DNA from: an uncultured Bacilli bacterium | GTDB lineage: Bacteria; Bacillota_I; Bacilli_A; ML615J-28; CAG-313 | Length of the DNA stretch: 42,458 nt | Direction of reading: 5' to 3' | Assembly: GCA_947591495.1 (NCBI GenBank) | Contig: CANQDG010000014.1 | Coordinates: 1-42,458 of the forward strand | Part shown: positions 32,563-41,262 of the stretch, piece after piece | Layout: each line of letters begins with the position of its first letter | How positions within the stretch are numbered: position 1 is the first letter of the stretch | The notes under the pieces: generated by a model | The model's input: the letters and a program-made list of their open reading frames with translations, nothing else | The model's database searches: none | What the model was told of the DNA's origin: nothing | Program-made: the position numbers and the translations under genes

Positions 32563-32599
32563 AGCTCATAACTGAGCTTTTGCTCATAACTGAGCTTTT
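32563..32599 (-). terminator. mscS terminator made of two identical tandem hairpins
   Basis: GCTCATAACTGAGCTTTT occurs twice head to tail (32564-32581 and 32582-32599). Each copy is a GCTCA/TGAGC hairpin, and the minus strand has T7 after the second. It closes mscS. Confidence 0.8.
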
Positions 32600-32612
32600 T
32601 TAAATAAATTAT

Positions 32613-33419
32613 TTATTTAGTATGAACATCAATTTGTGGATATGGAATAGTAATTTGATTTTTATCAAAGGCTTCATGAACATCTCTAATTAAATCATAA
32701 TAAACAGTCCAATAATTTTCAGTATTACACCATACTTTTACCACAATATCAACAGAACTGCTTGATTGAGCATTTTCACCAACAAAAGTTGTAGGAAGGC
32801 TTAAAATTAATTTATTATTACGACAAACCTCTTCCACAATTCCAATTGCCTTTTTTACATTATCTTCATAAGAAATGGAAAAGATTAAATCAACACGGCG
32901 AATATTCTTTTTTGAAAAATTTGTAATTACACCATTAGCTAAAGTACCATTAGGAATCATAATTACTTTATTATCTGGTGTTATGATATGAGTGTAAAAT
33001 AATTTTATTTCTTCAACACTGCCGCCAACGCCTTGAGCTTCAATATAATCACCTAATTGAAAAGGTCTTGTCAGTACTAAAACGATTCCACCTGCTAAAT
33101 TAGAAAGTGAACCTTGGATGGCTAATCCAATAGCAACACCAGCTGATGCAATCAATGCCGCAAACCCTGCCATATCAATACCTACAATGCTGGCATAGAT
33201 AATGATTAGACCTATTCGTACACCCCATAATATAAGGTTAAAAACAACAATTGTAACCAAACGATCTGTTTTTCGTTTTAATGCTCTTTTTTTAAGCTTT
33301 TTGATAATTAAGGAAAAAAGCCACCAAAAGAAAATAAATAATAATGTTGTTACAAGTATTCTAATGAAATTATTATTCCAAGCATTAATAATAAAATTTT
33401 TTATCGTAGTCCAAGTCAT
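32613..33419 (-). CDS. mscS: Small-conductance mechanosensitive channel (MscS family)
   Basis: 268 residues. Three membrane helices: about 17-39, 60-82 and the pore helix TM3 (AGFAALIASAGVAIGLAIQGSLSNLAGG, quoted in part as GVAIGLAIQGSLSNLAGG). The beta domain after TM3 begins RPFQLGDYIEAQG, followed by the VEEIKLFYTHIITPDN and IPNGTLANGVITNFS motifs. The channel releases solutes on hypo-osmotic shock. A strong promoter and GGAG ribosome site lie upstream. Confidence 0.93.
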   Translation of the reverse strand: MTWTTIKNFIINAWNNNFIRILVTTLLFIFFWWLFSLIIKKLKKRALKRKTDRLVTIVVFNLILWGVRIGLIIIYASIVGIDMAGFAALIASAGVAIGLAIQGSLSNLAGGIVLVLTRPFQLGDYIEAQGVGGSVEEIKLFYTHIITPDNKVIMIPNGTLANGVITNFSKKNIRRVDLIFSISYEDNVKKAIGIVEEVCRNNKLILSLPTTFVGENAQSSSSVDIVVKVWCNTENYWTVYYDLIRDVHEAFDKNQITIPYPQIDVHTK

Positions 33420-33455
33420 TTTTTTCTCCTATAACTTAATTTAATACTATTGTAA

Positions 33456-33484
33456 ATTATACTACTATTTTTTCTATAAAGCAA
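33456..33484 (-). promoter_or_regulatory. Sigma-A promoter of mscS
   Basis: Minus strand TTGCTT (33479-33484), 17-base spacer, TATAAT (33456-33461). Confidence 0.75.
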
Positions 33485-33493
33485 TTAAAAAAC

Positions 33494-34159
33494 TTACAAT
33501 TGCCAATCAATTGGTTCTTTGCCATTTTCTTTTAATATTTTGTTAATGAGTGAAAAATGATGACAGCCAAAAAAACCATTATATGCAGATAGGGGACTTG
33601 GATGGGAAGCTGTTAAAATAATATGTCTAGGATTAGTAATAAGTTGCCTCTTTTGTTTAGCATCATTACCCCATAAAACAAAGATAATCGGATCTTCTCG
33701 CATATTTAATAGTTCAATAACCCTGCTAGTAAAAACTTCCCATCCTTTGTTTTTGTGACTATTTGCGAAATGCTCCCGAACCGTCAAGACAGTGTTTAAT
33801 AATAAAACACCTTGCTTAGCCCATTTAGTTAAATTTCCACTTTCTGGATAGTTTAAATGTAAATCATCACACAATTCTTTAAAGATATTCTTTAAAGAGG
33901 GCGGAAATTCAACATTATCTAAAACCGAAAAACATAATCCATGAGCTTGTCCAATTTCATGATATGGATCCTGACCTAAAATTACAACTTTAACATCATT
34001 ATAATCGGTATATTTTAAAGCATTAAAAATATCATACATTGAAGGAAAAATGCGATATTGTTGATATTCTTTTTTAAGAAATGCCCGTAATTTTAAATAA
34101 TATTCTTTATTAAATTCATCTTTTAATAAATCATCCCAACTATTCCCAATATTAACCAT
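33494..34159 (-). CDS. ung: Uracil-DNA glycosylase (family 1)
   Basis: Family-1 UDG that removes uracil from DNA in base-excision repair. The water-activating motif is GQDPYHE (residues ~62-68), the substrate Asn is in VLLLNTVLTVREH, and the uracil/DNA-binding HPSPLSA is near residue 187. I use the ATG at 34159 with AGGA 7 bases upstream; the frame can be extended two codons to a TTG at 34165. About 222 residues, normal. It follows the antiporter gene by 16 bases. Confidence 0.96.
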   Translation of the reverse strand: MVNIGNSWDDLLKDEFNKEYYLKLRAFLKKEYQQYRIFPSMYDIFNALKYTDYNDVKVVILGQDPYHEIGQAHGLCFSVLDNVEFPPSLKNIFKELCDDLHLNYPESGNLTKWAKQGVLLLNTVLTVREHFANSHKNKGWEVFTSRVIELLNMREDPIIFVLWGNDAKQKRQLITNPRHIILTASHPSPLSAYNGFFGCHHFSLINKILKENGKEPIDWQL

Positions 34160-34175
34160 TTTCAAATCCTACCTT

Positions 34176-35171
34176 TTAGTGTATTACAGATGTTAATACA
34201 ACATATCCAATATATGCTACTAATAATATAATTCCTTGTACGCGGGAAAATTTTTTTGTAATTAGGGTTGGTATTAATGCGATAAGCGTTACGATTAAAC
34301 AAGCGGGCAAATCAATTCTTGCAACATTATCTAACATTGGTAATTTACCGCCATAGATTAATGAACAAATTGGTAAAATTAAAGTTAAATCAATAATATT
34401 AGCACCAATAATATTACCAGCTGAAAGCGATGCTTGTTTTTTGACAATTGAAGTAATGGTTGTAACTAACTCTGGAAGAGATGTTCCAATTGCAATAATA
34501 GTTACCGAGATAATTCTTGTTGGCACTCCACAAAGAATAGCTAATTCTTGCCCATTATCTTTTAAGAGTTCAGCTCCTACAACAATACCTATGGCACCTA
34601 TAATAAATTTAACAATATTTATAAAAATACTTTTACCTGATTTATCCATTTTAACTGGCTGGTTTTCTACAACATCTTTTTCTTTTTTGGTATTTTTAAC
34701 TGCTACAATAATATTTTCAGTCATTGCTATAATAAATATTAATAAAAGAATAATACTTGACACAGTTTCAACACCATTAAAAGCTAATCCAAAAACAGCA
34801 ATTGTTAGTGCTGCTGCAATTAATAAAACTGATTTTAAGGCATATTCTTTACGATTAATAACGCTAGGTATACAAATTAAAGCGATTGCTAAAATAAGGC
34901 CCGTGTTGGCAGTAACGCTACCTACCGCATTACCAATTGCCATATCAACTAGTTCTTGACTACCTGGAGTTCTTGCGGAAACGGCAGCGAAAACTGATAC
35001 TAATAATTCTGGTAAGGTTGTCGCAAGGCTAACAATAGTTGCACCAACAATCAATTTAGGAATACCTGATATTTCAGCGAACCAACTTGCCGCATCAACA
35101 AACCAATCGCCACATTTAATAATAATAACTAGGCCTAAAATTAATAAAACTATACACAAAAAAACGTTCAT
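34176..35171 (-). CDS. Calcium/sodium antiporter (CaCA family, YrbG type)
   Basis: 331 residues with ten membrane helices in two inverted halves. Each half carries the alpha-repeat: GATIVSLATTLPELLVSVFA (about 43-62) and AIGTSLPELVTTITS (about 233-247), with the ion-binding Glu in (T/S)LPEL and GN-V/I-GS/ANI motifs (AIGNAVGSVTANTGL, GNIIGANIIDLTLIL). Members exchange Ca2+ or other cations for Na+/H+/K+; the ion pair is not readable. It is upstream of ung in one operon. Confidence 0.9.
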   Translation of the reverse strand: MNVFLCIVLLILGLVIIIKCGDWFVDAASWFAEISGIPKLIVGATIVSLATTLPELLVSVFAAVSARTPGSQELVDMAIGNAVGSVTANTGLILAIALICIPSVINRKEYALKSVLLIAAALTIAVFGLAFNGVETVSSIILLLIFIIAMTENIIVAVKNTKKEKDVVENQPVKMDKSGKSIFINIVKFIIGAIGIVVGAELLKDNGQELAILCGVPTRIISVTIIAIGTSLPELVTTITSIVKKQASLSAGNIIGANIIDLTLILPICSLIYGGKLPMLDNVARIDLPACLIVTLIALIPTLITKKFSRVQGIILLVAYIGYVVLTSVIH

Positions 35172-35239
35172 TTTGTACCTCTAATTTTTTAGATTACTTC
35201 ATTTATTTTATATTGGTGATTAATACATTATATATTAAT

Positions 35240-35258
35240 TTAAGTTAAAAATACTTAA
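35240..35258. promoter_or_regulatory. Inverted repeat at the antiporter promoter
   Basis: TTAAGT...ACTTAA at 35240-35245 and 35253-35258, upstream of a minus-strand TATAAT at 35227-35232. It covers the expected -35 area and could be an operator or a weak hairpin. Confidence 0.3.
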
Positions 35259-35300
35259 CTACTAAATTTCAACATTTTAAACCAAACTTGATTATCCATT

Positions 35301-36161
35301 TTATTTACGATAATCATTTCTAATAAATGGTTCTTCAATTAATTGATGATATTTTTGGGGATGACGATAACAATTACCATGAACTTCACGTTTTCGATAA
35401 TTTCTCATCATTTCAATATCAAAACTAGCAAGGCAAATCTCTTCATTTTCGGATCCTTCACAAATTAAAGTATCTCTTGAAGTTGGTAAATTTGGTAAAT
35501 AGACTACTCCATCAAAAGCACTTGAATGACCATTACAATCAGGATGACCTTTTGGGTAATTACACGTTGCAATTCCTAACATATTTTCAAAGGCTCGAGC
35601 ACGTAATTGCGAAAGGCGATTTATTTCCATTGGACAAGCATTGGGAACTAAAATTAATTCAGCCCCTTTTAGCATTAAAAGGCGAGCACTTTCTGGAAAT
35701 TCACGATCATAACAAATCATAGCCCCACATTTTACAACTCCCTTTGGTGTATCTAAATCTGTAACATAAAAATCATCACCGGCGGTCAATACTTTTTCAT
35801 CACCAAAATCACAAGTATGAACTTTAGCATATGTCAATTTTAACTTACCAAAACAGTCAATTAAGGCTAAACTATTTCGTAAAGCGTTATGATCTTTTTC
35901 TAAAAAAGTAATACAAATAGCAATATTCAAAGTTTTAGCTTGTTTTTGAAATTCTTTGATGAATTGTGAATCTAGTGTAATTGCCTCCTTAACTAATTGT
36001 TCAAAATTACTTTTAATATAATAACCATTATTCCACATTTCAGGAAATAAGACAATATCGGCTCCCATTTTTTTAGCTTTTTCAACATAAGCAAGCCCTT
36101 TTTGCAAATTTTCTTTTTGTGATATGGTTGGTAAAATTTGTAATAAAGCAACATTAATCAT
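35301..36161 (-). CDS. Nitrilase-superfamily carbon-nitrogen hydrolase
   Basis: 286 residues of the C-N hydrolase fold. The catalytic triad is visible as E41 (FPEMW), K113 (YAKVHTCDFG) and C150 (GAMICYDREFPESARLL). FPESAR and NACPMEINRLSQLRARAFEN are typical of the amidase branches (N-carbamoylputrescine amidase or omega-amidase-like) rather than true nitrilases, but the substrate cannot be set. AAGGGTG before the ATG. It marks the right end of the dense core region. Confidence 0.87.
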   Translation of the reverse strand: MINVALLQILPTISQKENLQKGLAYVEKAKKMGADIVLFPEMWNNGYYIKSNFEQLVKEAITLDSQFIKEFQKQAKTLNIAICITFLEKDHNALRNSLALIDCFGKLKLTYAKVHTCDFGDEKVLTAGDDFYVTDLDTPKGVVKCGAMICYDREFPESARLLMLKGAELILVPNACPMEINRLSQLRARAFENMLGIATCNYPKGHPDCNGHSSAFDGVVYLPNLPTSRDTLICEGSENEEICLASFDIEMMRNYRKREVHGNCYRHPQKYHQLIEEPFIRNDYRK

Positions 36162-36313
36162 TCTTTCACCCTTATTTAGTTTAATAATTTAAATATTAAA
36201 AGTGTTATTAGTTTAGTCTTTATATAATTTATACTTAATATTATATTACAAGATTGCTAAAAATTTTATATTTTTGCAATTTTTCATCTTTATTAAAGCG
36301 GTTATATAAACTT

Positions 36314-36332
36314 GTTGGGGGTCAATCCCAAC
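36314..36332. terminator. Weak hairpin, possible terminator
   Basis: GTTGGG/CCCAAC, 7-base loop, followed on the plus strand by TTTATTTAT. GC-rich for this region; role uncertain. Confidence 0.3.
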
Positions 36333-36503
36333 TTTATTTATAAGCCTTTTTATACTAATGAATGCTTTATTATCTTAAAAAGATATCATAACTTTTATCT
36401 TATAGCTAAATATAATAGCTTAATTGAATAATTTTATTAATTAAAAGATGAATTTAAGACATTACATTTAATAAATTTAATAATATAGATTAATTTTGCT
36501 AAA

Positions 36504-36535
36504 TAAGAGGTCATTTCCTAAGAAATGACCTCTTA
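36504..36535. terminator. Perfect 14-bp hairpin, probable terminator
   Basis: TAAGAGGTCATTTC (36504-36517) / GAAATGACCTCTTA (36522-36535) with loop CTAA. T-tracts on both sides are short, so it may be a stabilising hairpin or a terminator on either strand for transcripts from the subtilase side. Confidence 0.55.
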
Positions 36536-36540
36536 TTGGT

Positions 36541-36642
36541 CCAAAAAAAGTTATAGGTCTTTTTACTAAACCCCACAACTAATTTATAGAGTCCTTATTT
36601 TTAATAAAAAGAGTTGGCTCTGATGAAGTCCAAAGACCTATA
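36541..36642 (-). ncRNA. Candidate structured RNA
   Basis: Perfect 11-bp arms TATAGGTCTTT (36552-36562) and AAAGACCTATA (36632-36642) enclose 69 bases. On the minus strand the closing stem is followed by ACTTTTTTTGG, the form of a terminator. Inside, CCAACT and AGTTGTGG can pair, and an alternative CTGATG/CATCAG stem (36620-36625 with 36645-36650) competes with the outer stem. No promoter of good quality is seen, so this is a candidate only. Confidence 0.35.
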
Positions 36643-37011
36643 CCCATCAGTACACCAACCCAATGATCAATCTCATCATATATTATTTTTCACAAAACTT
36701 TAAAAATATGTCTAGTTGGTACGAAAAGGCTACATTCATTAATAGGCTATGTACTTTTACTTAAGTCAAAATTATATTTTTATAAAATACCATTATTGAA
36801 GTGAACCTAAATAGTTAAAATCTATAATGCGTTTTTATGATTTGTTTCACATCATAAACTATTAAAAATATTAATATTAATATAAACATATTTTTCAAAA
36901 ATCACTTCTAAATTGATAATTTATTTTTATTTCTATAAAAATGTATCAAACTATCTTGAGTGACTCAAATCCAATTGACAATAGTATTATAAATTTACAT
37001 ATATCTATTAT

Positions 37012-40000
37012 TTAATTTACGTATACTGTAATATGAATTTTAACTCTTGGATTTAATTTATACGTACCAATAACTTCGAATGTCATACCTTGTGTATTTG
37101 GTTCTGCACAAATATTTCCCCAAAGATCAATATTTAATAAAGATGGTCCAGACCAATTATAATATTGTATCATATCAATTGGTACATTTAAAGTGCTTAA
37201 ATTGATTTGCTCAATTTTTTCAGCTTCAATGGTCATAGTCAAATAATAATCAAGTGGATTTGTTTCATATGTTTTTGTATCATGAAGAATTGTAAATGTT
37301 TTTCTATACACTACACTTGGATCTTCTTTTAATACCGCATAAATTGTCACTTCAGTATCTACATTTACCGATTGTGCAATAACCGTTCCATAAGAAGTTA
37401 CTATTGCTACACTTTCATCACTAGAATACCAATCATATTGTAGTCTTGACATCGGATCACTCAATCTATCTTCTACCATTAAATACAAGCATCTTGTGAA
37501 TCCTTCTGTTATAGTGTTTCCTAAAAATGCTCCATTATTTAATGTTACTTCACTTCCAATTGTGAAGCCCGCATTTCCTGTAGGATCTGCTACAAGTGTT
37601 CCATCAATATTTAAATCAGTATTTACTTTCCTTATTAACGCAAATTGAATACTTACATTGTTAATGTTATCTGAATATCCAATATAATATGTTCCTGGAT
37701 TTAAAATAGCTGTAAATACTGGCCATCTATTTGTACTAGTAATACTAGCAGTATATTCTAAATTTAAATAATAATGATTAATACCTGAGTCATATCCTGG
37801 GTCACGATATTTTTCAAAAATATATACTGGTATGTCTACATCAATTGTTCCTCTTGTTATAATGTCTAGTTCTATTTTTGAACGATGGCTTATTGTTACT
37901 TCCTTAAAATAACTATTATTCATTTTATTTGTAAATAATTCATCTAAGCATGTTGTAGCAAGGCTATTTTGGTAATTCAAATCCTGAGTCTCTACCTTTT
38001 CTATTGTTAAACTTATTGATGTATATGATAAATTCGGAAGAGTAATTTCTATATAGTAATAATAATTTTCTGGAAAAAATACAAACAATTCATTTTCATC
38101 ATTACATGTTATTGCTTGTTTATTTATTTCAGTTGTCCCATAACTATTAAGTAATGTTGTTCTATTTTGATCTGTATATATTCTTATTGCTCCTACTGGA
38201 TAAGTTGCATCACTACCTGCATTTAATGATAATCTATAGAATCCATCACCTTGATTTTTTAAATACTTATAGTTACAATGATATACATTTTCGCTATTTA
38301 AGTGCATACTATTTTTAATATCATTATTTCCACTACTTAATAGGATATCCGTACTTGTCCATGTTAAAGAAATACCTATTTCAAACATTCCTGATGTATT
38401 CACATTATTAAATTCAAAAGATACATAGTATGTTCCAAATCCTAAAAATTGAGTTAATGTATTACTAACCCTATTTATCACATTCATATTTGAATCATAA
38501 ATTATTATATTAACTGGATTTGATGAAATTACATTAATTTTATATGATTTAGAACAATTCACATTTAATCTATATAGTTTATTAGTTGCTTTATCTAAAT
38601 TTAAGGAATAACTTAAGCTACTTTCACAATCAATATCAAATTTAGTGTATTCTTCAGATGGTACTATCTTATTTCGATAGCTTGTCCAATACTCTTTATT
38701 CTTATACTCTGCTATTCTATTGGTTGGAACAGTTATTTCTAAATTACTATTACATCCTGTAAAGGCATTTTCACCTAAATTGGTAATACCTGTTATTGCT
38801 CTATTTACAATAACTGAAGTTAATGACGAACAATTGCTAAATGCCTCATTATCAATATATTCTACACTTGATGGTAAAACGATGCTTTTTAAACTGCCAC
38901 AGCCTTTAAAAGCAGCTGTGCCTATTGCAAATAAATTATTTGATAATGTTACATTTTGTAAATATGAGCAATTCTCAAATGCACTAGAATCTATATGTTC
39001 AACGCTATTTGGTATTACTATACTTGGTAAACTTCCACAATCCTTAAAAACGGAATTACCTATACTAGTTATTTTATCCGGAAGAGTTACACTTTGCAAA
39101 TATGAACAATTCTCAAATGCGTTTGAATCTATATATCTTACACTATTTGGTATTTCTATTGAAGGCAAACTTCCACAATCTTTAAATGCTGATGAACCTA
39201 TTGCTACTAAGCTAGATGGTAAGGTTACCGATTGTAAATATGAGCAATTCTCAAAAGCACTTGAATCAATGTTCTTAACAGTATTTGGTATAACAACTTT
39301 TTGTAAATTTCTGCAGTTTCTAAAAGCATTTTCACCAATAGCTTTGATTGTAATGCCATTAATTATATTTGGAATATAAATGTCACCCTTAATATCAAAC
39401 CATGCACCAATTATTTTTTCTCCAGAATTGTCAACTTTATAAGCAATACGTTTTATAGAATTTTCAATGTTTAATTTTAAGACATCAGTTTGTTTATTGC
39501 CTTCGCAACCTGGTGTAGGAACCATTATCGTAATACTATCAGCGCCATTAATAAGTGCTTCTTTCAATTCTAATGCCGATAAACTACTATTTGCTGATAA
39601 TAATAATGCAGCCGCTCCTGTCACAAATGGTGTAGCCATCGATGTGCCACTTTTTTCGTCATATTTATTATTAGGTACTGTACTTAATATATCAGTTCCA
39701 GGAGCATATATATCTACTGACTTGGAGCCATAGTTAGAGGCGCTTTTGCCAAAAAGTCCCCATAAGTTTAAAAATCCATCCCAATCAGATCTTCTATTTT
39801 TGGAATCAATTGCACCTACTGATATTATATTATCGCATTCATATGAAGCAGGATACGTTGGTTCACTATCAATATCTTTACCATTATTTCCTGCCGCACA
39901 AACTACCAAACCTTTATATGATTCAATAGCTTTTCTTAAAGCTGATGATCCATCGCTAGAACCTATACTACAATTTAAAATCGGAATATCAATACTATTT

Positions 40001-40881
40001 GCATAATTAATAGCATTTACTATCCATTCTTTTTTACCATCTCCATTTGAATCTAAAACCCTTAAAGAAATAAGTTTTACATTCCAACATATACCTGAGA
40101 TTCCAATACCATTATTTCCTGCTGCACCAATAATTCCTGCTACATGCGTACCATGTCCTTTTGGATCACTAGGATTTATAATTTTCTTTCCATCTACTGA
40201 ACCATCCGTAAAATCTCTATGCAAAGTTGTATCTTCATTGTGTATTTCATCTTTATAAATGCAATCTTTAAGATCTTCATGAGTTGAATCGATACCTGTA
40301 TCTAAAACTCCTACTAAAACTTGACTAGCATTTTGAGAAATATTCCATGCGTTATATGCTTTCGTATTGGTAAGGCCCCATTGTTCAGATATTTTTCCAT
40401 CATTTGGAGTATTGCACACGTCAATTGTTGTATTTGGTTCTGCCGAAAGTATTTCATTTCTTTTTTCTAATTCTTTAATTGACTTTAACACATTTTCTTT
40501 AGATTTTTCTTTTAATTCTAAGCTTAGTATTCTATTAAATTTTTCTAAGTTTATTAAAGACTTATTTTCATCAAATTCTTTATTTTTAATTTTATTAACA
40601 ATACTTTGAGTTAAATCAGTTACTGACTGACAATCAATTTCAGGAAAATCATCTGGTGTATAGTCCTTGTATTTATTAGTTTCTTCTTTTGATAATACTA
40701 CAATTATTTTATCATAATTAAAATTATCATCTAAAGTTCCTTGATAATATATTTTTTCTTCAGTTATTGTTTCATCATTAATGTTATCATTAGCATAAAC
40801 ATTTATAGGAAATATCAATAATGTATACAAAAAGAATAACACTAGTATTAAAAATAAATAAATTTTTTTGTTTTTCTTCAT
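37012..40881 (-). CDS. Secreted subtilisin-like protease with BspA-type leucine-rich repeats
   Basis: 1,289 residues. Signal peptide 1-30 (cleavage after VYA). Inhibitor-I9-like prodomain about 50-155, with FNYDKIIVVL and ENVLKSIKELEKRNEILSAE. S8 peptidase domain about 170-450, catalytic D194 (VLDTGID), H243 (GHGTHVAG), N332 (AAGNNG), S414 (SGTSMATP). Residues about 500-740 are LRR_5/BspA repeats (AFxxCxxLxxIxIP); from 740 come beta-rich domains, possibly PPC-like, and a BIg2-like segment (DWYSSDESVAIVTSYGTVIA). No LPXTG, so probably released or bound non-covalently. AAAGGTGAT precedes the ATG. Likely degrades host or dietary protein, with the LRR part binding a target (inference). Confidence 0.9.
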   Translation of the reverse strand: MKKNKKIYLFLILVLFFLYTLLIFPINVYANDNINDETITEEKIYYQGTLDDNFNYDKIIVVLSKEETNKYKDYTPDDFPEIDCQSVTDLTQSIVNKIKNKEFDENKSLINLEKFNRILSLELKEKSKENVLKSIKELEKRNEILSAEPNTTIDVCNTPNDGKISEQWGLTNTKAYNAWNISQNASQVLVGVLDTGIDSTHEDLKDCIYKDEIHNEDTTLHRDFTDGSVDGKKIINPSDPKGHGTHVAGIIGAAGNNGIGISGICWNVKLISLRVLDSNGDGKKEWIVNAINYANSIDIPILNCSIGSSDGSSALRKAIESYKGLVVCAAGNNGKDIDSEPTYPASYECDNIISVGAIDSKNRRSDWDGFLNLWGLFGKSASNYGSKSVDIYAPGTDILSTVPNNKYDEKSGTSMATPFVTGAAALLLSANSSLSALELKEALINGADSITIMVPTPGCEGNKQTDVLKLNIENSIKRIAYKVDNSGEKIIGAWFDIKGDIYIPNIINGITIKAIGENAFRNCRNLQKVVIPNTVKNIDSSAFENCSYLQSVTLPSSLVAIGSSAFKDCGSLPSIEIPNSVRYIDSNAFENCSYLQSVTLPDKITSIGNSVFKDCGSLPSIVIPNSVEHIDSSAFENCSYLQNVTLSNNLFAIGTAAFKGCGSLKSIVLPSSVEYIDNEAFSNCSSLTSVIVNRAITGITNLGENAFTGCNSNLEITVPTNRIAEYKNKEYWTSYRNKIVPSEEYTKFDIDCESSLSYSLNLDKATNKLYRLNVNCSKSYKINVISSNPVNIIIYDSNMNVINRVSNTLTQFLGFGTYYVSFEFNNVNTSGMFEIGISLTWTSTDILLSSGNNDIKNSMHLNSENVYHCNYKYLKNQGDGFYRLSLNAGSDATYPVGAIRIYTDQNRTTLLNSYGTTEINKQAITCNDENELFVFFPENYYYYIEITLPNLSYTSISLTIEKVETQDLNYQNSLATTCLDELFTNKMNNSYFKEVTISHRSKIELDIITRGTIDVDIPVYIFEKYRDPGYDSGINHYYLNLEYTASITSTNRWPVFTAILNPGTYYIGYSDNINNVSIQFALIRKVNTDLNIDGTLVADPTGNAGFTIGSEVTLNNGAFLGNTITEGFTRCLYLMVEDRLSDPMSRLQYDWYSSDESVAIVTSYGTVIAQSVNVDTEVTIYAVLKEDPSVVYRKTFTILHDTKTYETNPLDYYLTMTIEAEKIEQINLSTLNVPIDMIQYYNWSGPSLLNIDLWGNICAEPNTQGMTFEVIGTYKLNPRVKIHITVYVN
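38878..39291. repeat. Three 138-bp tandem units (46-aa super-repeat) in the LRR region
   Basis: Residues 531-576, 577-622 and 623-668 of the subtilase form three nearly identical 46-residue units, each a pair of 23-residue LRRs (IPNSVxxIDSxAFENCSYLQ then VTLxxxxxxIGxxxFKDCGSL). A fourth, more diverged unit begins at residue 669. Confidence 0.85.
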
Positions 40882-40894
40882 ATAATAATCACCT

Positions 40895-41242
40895 TTACTC
40901 TAACGCAAAAAATAATGGATCTTTTTTTACATCTTTTACGAATTCAAGTTTTTCAAAATGTTTTATTGCTTTTTTTATTTCTTTTTGTCCAGCTTTTTGC
41001 AAATATATAAACATTATGCCATAACTTTCATCATTATCATTATCATCATACCAACCATAATAACGAAAACTTTTCAGATTATCATATTTAAAATCAGTCA
41101 TTGTAAATTCCTGATTTTCAAATTTATCTTTATATTCTAATTTTATATATAATTCTAAACTATCATCAGAATATTCTTTTTTGCATCCAGTTAAACACAT
41201 TATAAACATTATGCTAGCTAAAACTATAAATATTTTTTTCAT
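40895..41242 (-). CDS. Small lipoprotein beside the subtilase, with propeptide-like C-terminus
   Basis: 115 residues. Lipoprotein signal peptide with lipobox LTGC (Cys20). The mature part is polar and acidic, and ends in a beta-alpha-beta pattern: YGIMFIYLQKAG, then KEIKKAIKHFEKLEFVKDVKKDP. That resembles the C-terminal half of subtilase I9 propeptides (compare ENVLKSIKELEKRNEILSAEP in the neighbouring protease). It starts with GGAGG and ends 13 bases before the protease ATG. It may be a membrane-held inhibitor, chaperone or self-protection factor for the protease. The family itself is not recognised; the resemblance is by eye. Confidence 0.65.
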   Translation of the reverse strand: MKKIFIVLASIMFIMCLTGCKKEYSDDSLELYIKLEYKDKFENQEFTMTDFKYDNLKSFRYYGWYDDNDNDESYGIMFIYLQKAGQKEIKKAIKHFEKLEFVKDVKKDPLFFALE

Positions 41243-41262
41243 ATTTTTTTATCCTCCAACTA

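Larger units (their letters stand above)
36162..37011. other. 850-base gene-free AT-rich stretch
   Basis: No coding sequence that I can support. It contains a GTTGGG/CCCAAC hairpin (36314-36332), a perfect 14-bp terminator hairpin (36504-36535), and a larger structured inverted repeat (36541-36650). The rest is stop-rich AT sequence. A 33-codon open stretch on the minus strand crossing 36590-36690 has no start or ribosome site. It separates the core region from the subtilase region. Confidence 0.7.

Noticed and set aside
36314-36332. tRNA T-arm-like hairpin with a 7-base loop
   Set aside because: The loop GGTCAAT does not fit the TTCRANY pattern, and no acceptor, D or anticodon arm can be drawn around it.
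36541-36650. Insertion-sequence end or transposase remnant
   Set aside because: The inverted arms enclose only 69 bases, no target-site duplication is visible, and neither strand gives recognisable transposase text.
38720-39379. 219-codon open frame on the plus strand opposite the LRR region
   Set aside because: It mirrors the 69-base LRR periodicity of the subtilase on the other strand, with no ribosome site; it is a repeat-driven shadow.
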